From JBFFXF01 sp041569895 (GTDB lineage Bacteria > Planctomycetota > UBA8108 > JACQVS01), in contig JBFFXF010000338.1 of assembly GCA_041569895.1 (NCBI GenBank), positions 1 to 7,113 of the forward strand: a stretch of DNA of 7,113 nt, in the 5' to 3' direction. The position numbers and the translations under genes are program-made. Of the stretch, positions 1 through 5,530 are shown one piece after another. The notes beneath the pieces were generated by a model. The model was not told where the DNA came from. It did not search any database and saw nothing but the letters and a program-made list of their open reading frames with translations. Position 1 is the first letter of the stretch, and every line of letters begins with the position of its first letter.

Positions 1-30
1 CCGGCGCCAGCAACGCCGGCGCCAGCGACG
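1..30 (+). repeat. 15-bp in-frame tandem repeat, two copies visible
   Basis: Two copies of CCGGCGCCAGCRACG (1-15 and 16-30) differ at one base and encode PAPAT twice. The array touches the window edge, so the copy number is unknown. The 15-bp unit preserves reading frame, so expansion or contraction would change only the length of the Pro-rich segment. Confidence 0.75.
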
Positions 31-1389
31 CCGACGGCCTCCGCCGAGCAGCTGAAGCGCGCGGTCGCCCGCCGTCCGGCCCCGCCCCCGCCGCCACCCG
101 CGGCGGGGCGCGGTCCGGGGCCGACGCGATCGCCAATGACGGCGCCTCGAACGCCGCCGTCGCCCTCCGCATCGCCTCCTCCTCCGCCGTCGTCGCCGCC
201 ACCCGGAGCGCCGCCACCCGGAGCGCCACCACCCGGAGCGCCACTGACGGCGCGGGCCCCGGTCACCGATCCGCCGCCGGTGCACCGCGGACCGCTCGAG
301 CCGCGACCCGTGCAACCGCGGCCCGGGCGGATCGCCCAGCCGTCGCCGCCGAGCCCTCCAGCGCGCGCAGCGCCGTCGTCGCCGCCGCCGCCCGCGCCTC
401 CGCCCGCGCCTCCGCAGCCGCCGGCGAGATCCGAGAAGTCCGCCCCGAAGTCGGCGGCCCCGGCGACAGCCGAGCGGACCGACGAATCGCCGCCCGCCAG
501 CGCCGACGCCGCCCCGGGCGCGCAGCGCGCGGAAGACGGGGTGTCCCGGAGAAGCGCGAACACGAAGACGGCCGCGCCCCGTTCTCGACCGGAGCTGCTG
601 CGACGGGTGAAGCGCGCCGTCGAGGGCGTCTTCGGTGACGAGGTCGTCGGCGCCTTCCGCCGGCCACTCGAGGTGCGCGCCGGCACGCTGGTGGTGGGTT
701 TCGTCGTCGTCGTCCTCTCGGCGGTGATCATCGTGCTCGCGGTGCAGCGTCGGCTCGCGCAGGACTTCCCGGGCGGGGACCTCGGCGAGACCGCCGCGTC
801 GCTGCCCCGGGACTCACTCGCTCCCGGGACCGCCGGGGCAGACGCGGGGATCACGCCGAGCGGCAGCTCGCTCGAGGAGATCGCGGAGGAGAGGGCTGTC
901 TTCCGCACCGTCGACGAGGCGGCGATCCCGTTGCCCGACGCCCACCTGCCCGATCCGAATCCGCTCCCCGACATCCGCGAGGTGAGCGGGGCGGGGGACG
1001 GCCCGCCCGTGGCGGGGCCCGACGCCCGGCCATCTTTCCTGCCCGCCGGGAACGCCGAGTACGCCGGCCGCTGGTTCATCCAGGTGCACTCCTTCCTGGA
1101 CGACGAGATCTGCCGGCGGCTTGCCGAGTACATCGCCGACGAGGTCGGCCTGACGTCTCTCTATCGCCTGCCGATGTACCCGCCCGGCGTCGCCGAGCAG
1201 AAGTACAAGCTGTTCATCGGCCCGTACGACTCGTCGCAGGCGACGGAGGATGACGAGCGCCGCCTGAAGCGACAGTATCGGATGCGGCCGCTGCGCAAGC
1301 CCCGGGCGCCGCGATCGCTGGACGACGCGCTCGACAAGCGCTTCGGCGAGACACAGGCGAAGGAGCTCGAGCGCTTCGTCCGCCCCTGA
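1..1389 (+). CDS. SPOR-like domain membrane protein, 5' end outside window
   Basis: The frame is open from base 1, and the first Met (ATG at 136) has no Shine-Dalgarno sequence, so the real start probably lies upstream and 1-135 is coding. Numbered from Met136, residues 1-130 are Pro/Ala/Ser-rich and disordered with PPGAP repeats. A basic stretch (about 145-182) precedes one strongly hydrophobic helix at about 183-203. An acidic, Asp/Pro-rich linker follows, and a compact domain at about 311-380 begins RWFIQVHSF and later has YKLFIGPYDSSQ. These two halves resemble the first and last strands of SPOR domains (about 70 residues), which bind denuded peptidoglycan glycans in the periplasm. Positive charge before the helix suggests the N-terminus is cytoplasmic and the SPOR-like end periplasmic. 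The likely role is envelope or division-site localisation. The SPOR call is by motif eye-matching only. No other catalytic domain is visible, but a missing N-terminal domain is possible. Confidence 0.72.
   Translation, partial: PAPATPAPATPTASAEQLKRAVARRPAPPPPPPAAGRGPGPTRSPMTAPRTPPSPSASPPPPPSSPPPGAPPPGAPPPGAPLTARAPVTDPPPVHRGPLEPRPVQPRPGRIAQPSPPSPPARAAPSSPPPPAPPPAPPQPPARSEKSAPKSAAPATAERTDESPPASADAAPGAQRAEDGVSRRSANTKTAAPRSRPELLRRVKRAVEGVFGDEVVGAFRRPLEVRAGTLVVGFVVVVLSAVIIVLAVQRRLAQDFPGGDLGETAASLPRDSLAPGTAGADAGITPSGSSLEEIAEERAVFRTVDEAAIPLPDAHLPDPNPLPDIREVSGAGDGPPVAGPDARPSFLPAGNAEYAGRWFIQVHSFLDDEICRRLAEYIADEVGLTSLYRLPMYPPGVAEQKYKLFIGPYDSSQATEDDERRLKRQYRMRPLRKPRAPRSLDDALDKRFGETQAKELERFVRP
199..243 (+). 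repeat. 15-bp in-frame tandem repeat, three copies
   Basis: Three copies of CCACCCGGAGCGCCR occur at 199-213, 214-228 and 229-243. They differ only at the last base of the unit and encode PPGAP three times in the Pro-rich segment of the membrane protein. The copies are nearly identical at the DNA level, including third codon positions, which indicates recent duplication rather than conserved protein structure alone. Confidence 0.85.
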
Positions 1390-1457
1390 GGCGCTGCTTC
1401 GAAAACCCCTGTGGAGCTCGGGGGCGCAATCCAGAAGCGACAGTCTCCAGAGGATTT

Positions 1458-1640
1458 AACCACAGAGACCACAGAGAACCAAAGCACAGAGAGCACAGAG
1501 GCGGCTTCGAAGGCCTTGCTCGAGTTGGCGGGCCGGGTTGAGCGGCGAAAGGTCAATCGGACTGAAGACCAGAGAGACCTCTCTTCGTGCGTCGCTCCCC
1601 AGCGCGTCGCTGCGCCAGCTCGCGCCGCGCCTCTGTGGTT
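1458..1640. repeat. CACAGAG-type intergenic repeat element with inverted ends (MITE-like)
   Basis: The left end is AACCACAGAG (1458-1467) and the right end is its exact reverse complement CTCTGTGGTT (1631-1640). The left arm has four direct copies of CACAGAG at 1461, 1470, 1485 and 1494, arranged as two pairs with 9-bp spacing. A second inner match pairs CAGAGGCGGC (from 1496) with GCCGCGCCTCTG (1624-1635), with a 2-base difference. The element is 183 bp, has no plausible ORF and has lower GC at the left end than its surroundings. Dispersed repeats of similar wording occur between genes in many environmental bacteria, as I recall; their mechanism is not established. No target-site duplication is evident at the ends, so mobility is an inference. 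Confidence 0.55.
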
Positions 1641-1775
1641 CACGCTTCCGTTTTCATCGTTTCTGGGTCTCGGCCCGTGCCGACATGAGGACCGCCTTCC
1701 GGTAATCCCTCCAGCAGACCCGCAGGGCGGTATCGGCCGCTCATTTTTGGGTCAATCGCACGCGCGGATTTGCCG

Positions 1776-1781
1776 TATACT
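1776..1781 (+). promoter_or_regulatory. Candidate -10 box for the DUF89 gene
   Basis: TATACT matches 5 of 6 bases of the sigma70 -10 consensus and stands out in a GC-rich background, 50 bases upstream of the ATG at 1832. No good -35 hexamer lies at 16-18 bp upstream, so this is a partial promoter match only. Confidence 0.35.
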
Positions 1782-1831
1782 TTCGCGGGGTCCCGATCGC
1801 CAAATGGGGGCGAAGGCCGGAAAAACGAGCG

Positions 1832-2710
1832 ATGAAACACGCTCCGCACTGCATTCCCTGCTTCCTGCGCCGGGTGCTGACGATGTCGGCGCTGGTCACC
1901 GACGACGAGTGGCTGCACCGCAAGATCCTCGGCGAGACGATGGTCGATCTGGCGCACGTCGACGACAAGTCGACGCCGCCCGAGGTGATGCAGGACGTTT
2001 TCCGCAAGACGGCGAAGACGCTCGGCAGCGCCGATCCCTATCAGGGCGAGAAGAAGCGGTGGCGCCAGGAGGTGCTCGCCAACGTCGAGTCGATCCGGAA
2101 GCGCGTCGAGGGCGCCGATGATCCGTTCGCGCAGGCGCTCACGGCCGCAATCGTCGCCAATGTCGTCGACGACGAGCTGCGCGAGGACACCACGCTGAAG
2201 GGTCTGCTCGGTCAGATCGAGGGCGCGCGGCTCGACCCGGACGCGGTCGACGAGTTCCGCGAGTCGGTGCGCGGCGCCACGTCGCTGCTCCTGATACACG
2301 ACTCGGTCGGTGAGCTCTTCTTCGACCGGTTGCTGATCGAGCAGATGACGCGACTCGCCAGCGAGGAGTGCCGGGTGACCTCGGTCGTGCGCACGGCGAG
2401 CGTCCTGGGGGACGCCACCCGGGAGGACGCCGTCGCCATGGGGATCAACGAGGTCGCGGAGATCCTCGATCCGGGGCTCGAGTGCCTCGGCCTGCCGCTG
2501 TCGGAGTGCTCCGCGGAGCTCCGCGACCGATTCCGCGATTCCGACGTCGTCGTCGCCAAGGGCCAGGCGGTCTACCAGACCCTCGAGGCCGACGCCCGGG
2601 GCCCGGATGGCCGCGAGAAGACCATCTGGTACCTCTTCCGGATCAAGTGCCCGGTGATGGCGCGCGAGCTCGCGGCGGACATCGGTGACCTTTTCCTTGA
2701 GCGCAACTGA
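1832..2710 (+). CDS. DUF89/ARMT1-like domain protein with a divergent active site
   Basis: The 292-residue protein has the layout of the DUF89 family (Pfam PF01937, COG1578), known as metal-dependent damage-control phosphatases acting on sugar phosphates or related metabolites. Visible landmarks are an N-terminal CxxC (C7, C10, in HCIPCFLRRVL), DPY...EKKR (68-76), a DPF..AL helix (97-103), HDSVGELFFD (156-165), GDATREDA (193-200), VAKGQAVYQ (241-249) and IKCPVMAREL (271-280). The start is fixed by the CxxC, which normally lies near the N-terminus; the ribosome-binding site is weak. Family members usually read D-N-x-G-E at the first site, N-D-A-T at the second and K-G-Q-G-N-[FY]-E at the third. 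Here these are D157-S158, G193-D194 and KGQAVYQ. The fold assignment is firm, but catalytic competence and substrate are open. The small basic protein gene begins 58 bases downstream. Confidence 0.85.
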   Translation: MKHAPHCIPCFLRRVLTMSALVTDDEWLHRKILGETMVDLAHVDDKSTPPEVMQDVFRKTAKTLGSADPYQGEKKRWRQEVLANVESIRKRVEGADDPFAQALTAAIVANVVDDELREDTTLKGLLGQIEGARLDPDAVDEFRESVRGATSLLLIHDSVGELFFDRLLIEQMTRLASEECRVTSVVRTASVLGDATREDAVAMGINEVAEILDPGLECLGLPLSECSAELRDRFRDSDVVVAKGQAVYQTLEADARGPDGREKTIWYLFRIKCPVMARELAADIGDLFLERN

Positions 2711-2725
2711 GCGCTGTGGTTGAAT
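2697..2725 (+). promoter_or_regulatory. Weak sigma70-like promoter for the small basic protein gene
   Basis: TTGAGC (2697-2702) and TTGAAT (2720-2725) are separated by 17 bp; each matches 4 of 6 consensus bases. The -35 overlaps the end of the DUF89 gene. It could allow the small protein gene to be transcribed independently, but a match this weak can arise by chance. Confidence 0.25.
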
Positions 2726-2768
2726 AGGGGATTCCGCGAGGACCGCCAGACGTGATCCGGAGCAGACC

Positions 2769-3002
2769 ATGAGCGTTCACAAGAGCTTGAAAGCGAAGGG
2801 CCGGCTCGTCCGCATGCGCAACGTGCTCAGCCGCTGGGAGCGGATCGAGCAGCTCGAGCGCGAGGGCAAGTGGTCGGCGGACGGAAACTCTCCCTACGGC
2901 CTCCCCAAGGTCCGCGTCCTGAAGATCAAGAAGCGCGCCAAGGAGGCCAAGAAGAAGGAAGCCGAGGAGGAGGGCGCGCCGGAGGCGTCGCCCGCCACCT
3001 AG
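2769..3002 (+). CDS. PVC-type small basic protein (TIGR04137-like)
   Basis: This 77-residue protein starts MSVHKSLKAKGRLVRMRNVL and continues SRWERIEQLEREGKW, then GLPKVR and a Lys-rich tail (residues about 54-65, IKKRAKEAKKK) that ends acidic and Ala-rich. The core pattern (SLK near the N-terminus, RNVL, R-x-E-R-I/V-x-x-L, G-x-W, GLPK) is the one I associate with the small basic protein family of Chlamydiae, Verrucomicrobia, Lentisphaerae and Planctomycetes. Its molecular role is not firmly known; strong basicity and ubiquity in these phyla suggest binding to RNA or the ribosome (inference). The start is supported by GGAG at 2759-2762, 6 bases before the ATG. The gene lies between the DUF89 and cysteine desulfurase genes on the same strand. 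It is easily missed because of its size, and it is the best taxonomic marker in the window. Confidence 0.8.
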   Translation: MSVHKSLKAKGRLVRMRNVLSRWERIEQLEREGKWSADGNSPYGLPKVRVLKIKKRAKEAKKKEAEEEGAPEASPAT

Positions 3003-3056
3003 CCTTTCGACTTCTTTCCGTCGACTGCCTCTCCCGGGCGCGTCGCCACGCCCCCG

Positions 3057-4223
3057 ATGCGCGCCGACATCTACCTCGACCACAACGCCACGACCCCCGT
3101 CCTCCCGGACGTCATCGCGGCGGTCGCGCGGGCCATGGAGCCCGGCGGCGGGAATCCGTCGAGTCTCCACGCCCGAGGTCGCGCCGCGCGAGCCCTCCTC
3201 GAGGACAGCCGTGAGGCGGTTCTCTCGCGACTCCACGGCGATGGTGGCGAGCTCGTCTTCACGTCCGGTGGGTCGGAGTCGAACGCCCTGGCCATCGCCG
3301 GCGTCCTGAGCGCGCGGTCCCCGGGGGCGCTCTCGTCTCGCGGCCGGCGCCGGTCCGGATCCGGGGAGGCGCCGCACGCCGTGGTCGGCACCACGGAGCA
3401 CCCGTCGACTCTCGACATCTATGGCCGTCTCGAGGCCGACGGGATCGTCCGGGTCACGCGGGTCGGGCCGGACGAGCACGGGCGCGTCTCGCCGGGCGAC
3501 ATCGCGGATGCGATGCGTGATGACACGGCGATCGTGTCGCTGCACCACGCCAACAGCGAGACCGGCGTCGTCCAGGACGTCGGACCGGTCGGCGAGATCT
3601 GCCGATCCCGTGGCGTGCCGTTCCACTGCGACGCCGTGCAGACGCTCGGGAAGCTCGAGCTCGACCTGGCGGGTCTGGGAGCGGATCTCATCACGCTCTC
3701 CGCGCACAAGGTCTACGGTCCGCGCGGCGTCGGCGCGCTGTGGATTCGAGACGGCATCCCGGTCCGCCATCCGTGGGGGGGCGGTCCGCAGGAGAAGGGG
3801 CTGCGACCCGGGACGGAGAACGTCCCCGGCGCGGCCGGGTTCGCCAGCGCCATCGAGCACCTCGAGCTGCCCTCGCCGGCGCTGCGTGACCGGCTGTGGG
3901 CGGCGATCCGCGCCGCCTGTCCGACCGCGATCCGAAACGGCGACGCCCCCGCGGTGACGCCGAACACGCTCAACGTCTCGTTCCCGGGACTGCGGGCGGA
4001 GACACTCCTCGTGCGCCTCGACCTCGAGGGCGTGCGGGCATCGTCCGGCTCGGCATGCGCCTCGGGCGCGCGCGAGCCTTCCCACGTGCTGCGCGCGATG
4101 GGCTTGCCGCCCGGGCGGGTGGAGTCGGCGATCCGCCTGTCGACCGGTCGGGAGAACGATGCGGCACAGATCGACGCGGCGGCGGCGATCATCGCGCGCT
4201 GCGTTGCGGATCTGCTGGGGTGA
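3057..4223 (+). CDS. Cysteine desulfurase, NifS/IscS (group I) family
   Basis: A PLP enzyme of the aminotransferase class V fold that takes sulfur from L-cysteine, giving alanine and an enzyme persulfide that feeds Fe-S cluster assembly or tRNA thiolation in the cytoplasm. The 388 residues match the family length. Visible motifs are YLDHNATT (6-13), GNPSSLH (32-38), SGGSESNALA (70-79), TEHP with the PLP-stacking His115, HANSETG with Asn166, CDAVQ with Asp192 and Gln195, SAHKVYGPRGVG with the Schiff-base Lys218, R-PGTEN (250-255), and SSGSACASG with the catalytic Cys334 in the long loop typical of group I. The start at 3057 puts YLDHNATT at the usual place, but there is no Shine-Dalgarno sequence in the 54-base gap after the preceding stop. 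Residues about 87-105 form a basic Ser/Gly/Arg insertion of roughly 15 residues absent from classical NifS. No scaffold or thiolase partner is adjacent, so the pathway is unassigned. Confidence 0.93.
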   Translation: MRADIYLDHNATTPVLPDVIAAVARAMEPGGGNPSSLHARGRAARALLEDSREAVLSRLHGDGGELVFTSGGSESNALAIAGVLSARSPGALSSRGRRRSGSGEAPHAVVGTTEHPSTLDIYGRLEADGIVRVTRVGPDEHGRVSPGDIADAMRDDTAIVSLHHANSETGVVQDVGPVGEICRSRGVPFHCDAVQTLGKLELDLAGLGADLITLSAHKVYGPRGVGALWIRDGIPVRHPWGGGPQEKGLRPGTENVPGAAGFASAIEHLELPSPALRDRLWAAIRAACPTAIRNGDAPAVTPNTLNVSFPGLRAETLLVRLDLEGVRASSGSACASGAREPSHVLRAMGLPPGRVESAIRLSTGRENDAAQIDAAAAIIARCVADLLG

Positions 4224-4225
4224 CG

Positions 4226-4241
4226 CGGGTCCCCGGGCCCG
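4226..4241 (+). terminator. Possible GC hairpin after the cysteine desulfurase
   Basis: Two bases after the stop, CGGGTC (4226-4231) can pair with GGCCCG (4236-4241) around a 4-base loop, with one T-G wobble. No T-run follows, so intrinsic termination is doubtful. Confidence 0.25.
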
Positions 4242-4246
4242 ACTCT

Positions 4247-4288
4247 CGTTCCCGTTCCCGTGCACGTTCCCGTTCCCGTTCCCGTGCA
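4247..4288. repeat. CGTTCC hexamer array, seven units
   Basis: Seven contiguous 6-bp units with a higher-order order of (CGTTCC)2-CGTGCA-(CGTTCC)3-CGTGCA. The variant CGTGCA ends both sub-blocks. It lies in the non-coding gap between convergent genes and is the first of four adjoining simple repeats. Confidence 0.9.
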
Positions 4289-4296
4289 CGTGACCC

Positions 4297-4394
4297 GACT
4301 CCGAGTCCGATTCCGATTCCGATGACCGAGATCCGATCCGATTCCGATTCCGATGACCGACTCCGATACCGACTCCGATGACCGAGATCCGATT
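4297..4394. repeat. GATTCC/GACTCC-type hexamer array with higher-order copies
   Basis: About 98 bp of units that begin GA and end CC, mostly 6 bp (GACTCC, GATTCC, GATACC), with 7-bp GATGACC and GAGATCC and one 5-bp GATCC. GATGACC recurs at 4321, 4352 and 4377. A 17-bp stretch starting GATGACCGAGATCC is perfectly repeated at 4321 and 4377. This mosaic indicates block duplication on top of slippage. Confidence 0.85.
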
Positions 4395-4422
4395 CTGGTC
4401 TCTGGTCTCTGGTCTCTGGTCT
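4395..4422. repeat. CTGGTCT heptamer, four perfect copies
   Basis: Four identical 7-bp units at 4395, 4402, 4409 and 4416. A 7-bp period shifts reading frame with each unit, in keeping with a non-coding location. Confidence 0.92.
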
Positions 4423-4427
4423 CGGAC

Positions 4428-4445
4428 CTCTGTCTCTGTCTCTGC
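4428..4445. repeat. CTCTGT hexamer, nearly three copies
   Basis: CTCTGT at 4428 and 4434 and CTCTGC at 4440. It is the last block of the compound tract and abuts the GC hairpin at 4455. Confidence 0.75.
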
Positions 4446-4454
4446 CTCGATCTC

Positions 4455-4472
4455 CCCGCGGTCGCCCGCGGG
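4455..4472 (-). terminator. Perfect GC hairpin immediately after the minus-strand gene
   Basis: CCCGCGG (4455-4461) and CCGCGGG (4466-4472) form a perfect 7-bp stem with a 4-base loop. Read on the minus strand the loop is GCGA, a GNRA tetraloop, and the stem starts 2 bases after the TGA at 4477-4475. No U-run follows, so it may stop or protect the 3' end of the minus-strand transcript rather than act as a classical intrinsic terminator. It may also separate that transcript from the convergent desulfurase transcript. Confidence 0.45.
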
Positions 4473-4474
4473 TC

Positions 4475-4927
4475 TCAGGCGCGGCGGCGGACGCGGGCGC
4501 GGCGCGGGCGCACGAGGCAGCGCAGGGTCTTCAGCGAGCCCTCGATGCTCGCGAATCGGCCGGCCAGTTTCTCCATGCGTTCCTGGATGGTCGCGATCTC
4601 GTCCTGGCGGAGGGGCGTCTCGGCGGTCGCGGCGTCCGGCGTGTCGACTTCCTCGAGGACGATGATCGGCATGCCGTCCTCGTCGACCGGCACGTCGCAG
4701 AGGTCACGCTCTCCGCGGCCGGCGCGCTGCAGCTCCTCGCTGACGAGCTTCCTGACAATCTGGGCGAGCAGGCTCTGGAAGTGGGACTCGCTGAGGACGC
4801 GGACTCTCGAGATGCCGCTCCGCTCGAGCGCCCGGGACGACACCGAGCGGCTCGCCAGGCGGATCGCGTCGTCGAGAGAGAGCTCCGAGTCGCTGTGCGC
4901 TGATCGGTCGGTCGGCGTGCGTTCCAT
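4475..4927 (-). CDS. Uncharacterised 150-residue protein with coiled coil and basic tail
   Basis: I do not recognise the family. The start at 4927 (MERTPTDRS) follows a GAGG ten bases upstream on the minus strand. The same frame is open further upstream to 5365, but its composition there is Arg/Pro/Ser-rich with no order and looks non-coding. Residues 15-67 are predicted helical and well mixed in charge (SLDDAIRLASRSV, then SESHFQSLLAQIVRKLVSEEL). Residues 75-96 are acidic with a short hydrophobic strand (MPIIVLEEV). Residues 107-137 form a heptad-like amphipathic helix (EIATIQERMEKLAGRF) that could be a coiled coil, and 138-150 is an Arg-rich tail. There is no signal peptide or membrane helix. 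A cytoplasmic, oligomeric, possibly nucleic-acid- or partner-binding protein is an inference. Acid/base balance and GC-rich third positions favour this strand over the Ser/Arg-rich frame opposite. Confidence 0.65.
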   Translation of the reverse strand: MERTPTDRSAHSDSELSLDDAIRLASRSVSSRALERSGISRVRVLSESHFQSLLAQIVRKLVSEELQRAGRGERDLCDVPVDEDGMPIIVLEEVDTPDAATAETPLRQDEIATIQERMEKLAGRFASIEGSLKTLRCLVRPRRARVRRRA

Positions 4928-4965
4928 ATCGTGGTGGCCTCGTTGCTGGTGGTCTCTGTCGAATC

Positions 4966-4981
4966 GGCGGCCAGCGCCGCC
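4966..4981 (-). other. Perfect 6-bp hairpin upstream of the minus-strand gene
   Basis: GGCGGC (4966-4971) and GCCGCC (4976-4981) pair around a 4-base loop, 38 bases upstream of the ATG at 4927 on the minus strand. It could lie in the 5' untranslated leader. In GC-rich sequence such stems are not rare. Confidence 0.3.
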
Positions 4982-5201
4982 GCGTCGCTCTTTCGACGCC
5001 GGGCGTTCCATGGCGTCCGCCGGCAGGCGGTCGCGCTGGCGTCCAGACAGTGGACGGCAGGCAAGTCCCGTTCCCGATCGGTGCGCTCGTCGTAAACGAC
5101 GCGACAACGCGACACTCCGGCGACCGCGCGGACGGGAGCGTGGTGGCCCAACGGCCGTCGCGGTGTCCTGCGAGTTGACGGTTTTGAGGCGCGTTTCCTC
5201 G

Positions 5202-5230
5202 TTGACGGGCATCCGGCGGATCGGTACGAT
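5202..5230 (+). promoter_or_regulatory. Sigma70-like promoter, upstream candidate for the dockerin gene
   Basis: TTGACG (5202-5207, 5 of 6) and TACGAT (5225-5230, 4 of 6) are separated by exactly 17 bp. Transcription would begin near 5237 and leave a leader of about 300 bases before the ATG at 5542. Confidence 0.4.
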
Positions 5231-5317
5231 TGTCCCCGTCGTCGGAGTGAGGCAAGTTCCCGGCGCACGTTTCCTGGCGGCGAGTCCCGATCGGTGCCGA
5301 GTGGCGGCGGAACTTTG

Positions 5318-5345
5318 TTGACACTTCACGCGCGTGTGTGAGGAT
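5318..5345 (+). promoter_or_regulatory. Second promoter candidate with consensus -35
   Basis: A perfect TTGACA (5318-5323) is followed after 16 bp by GAGGAT (5340-5345, 3 of 6), preceded by an extended -10 TG at 5337-5338. The predicted start near 5352 would put the 5354-5376 hairpin at the very 5' end of the mRNA. The -10 hexamer is poor, so the call rests on the -35 and the TG. Confidence 0.38.
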
Positions 5346-5353
5346 TGATTGGT

Positions 5354-5376
5354 CCGGTCCGGCACCCCAGGACCGG
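5354..5376 (+). other. Leader hairpin upstream of the dockerin gene
   Basis: CCGGTCC (5354-5360) pairs perfectly with GGACCGG (5370-5376) around a 9-base loop. An alternative pairing of ACCCC (5364-5368) with GGGGT (5376-5380) shares part of the same bases, so two mutually exclusive stems are possible. Neither is followed by a T-run. A 5' end stem could stabilise the message; this is inference. Confidence 0.4.
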
Positions 5377-5530
5377 GGGTCTCGTCAGCTCACAGAAGAG
5401 TTTTCGACCCGAGCTTCGCTCCGTTTCGAGATCGAACGTCATCATGGGTCTTCGGCGTCAGCCGCACGGCTACCCGACTGGCAGGAAACGAGTGGCGCTG
5501 GACGTCCGCTCGAGGATTTCGGTTTCATCG

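Larger units (their letters stand above)
1390..1831. other. Intergenic region with a repeat element and a promoter
   Basis: No credible gene is seen in these 442 bases. The open frame that crosses them (from 1411 into the next gene) has no sensible composition and runs out of frame into the DUF89 gene. The region holds the CACAGAG-bounded element (1458-1640). It also has nested short inverted repeats (1679-1683 with 1733-1737, and 1691-1696 with 1726-1731) followed by a T-rich stretch at 1744-1748, and a TATACT -10 box at 1776. The nested stems plus T-run could be a weak terminator for the upstream gene, but the loops are long and I do not call it as one. Confidence 0.6.

Noticed and set aside
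1411..2121. 236-codon plus-strand open frame through the repeat element into the DUF89 gene
   Set aside because: It is out of frame with DUF89, has no ribosome-binding site, and its start encodes the CACAGAG repeats as Thr/Glu runs.
1640..2770. 376-codon open frame on the minus strand opposite the DUF89 gene
   Set aside because: It overlaps a gene with full family motifs and spans the intergenic region as well; no motif or ribosome-binding site supports it.
2643..4289. 548-codon open frame on the minus strand opposite the cysteine desulfurase
   Set aside because: It is the antisense shadow of a clearly recognised enzyme. Its product is Arg/Gly/Asp-rich with no domain, and high GC makes stop codons rare in this frame.
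4242..4454. CRISPR-like array
   Set aside because: The units are only 6-7 bp, contiguous and without spacers, and no cas genes are present.
4353..5321. 322-codon plus-strand open frame that starts in the simple repeats
   Set aside because: Its N-terminus is a translation of the hexamer and heptamer array and the rest is Ser/Arg-rich sequence opposite the better-composed minus-strand gene.
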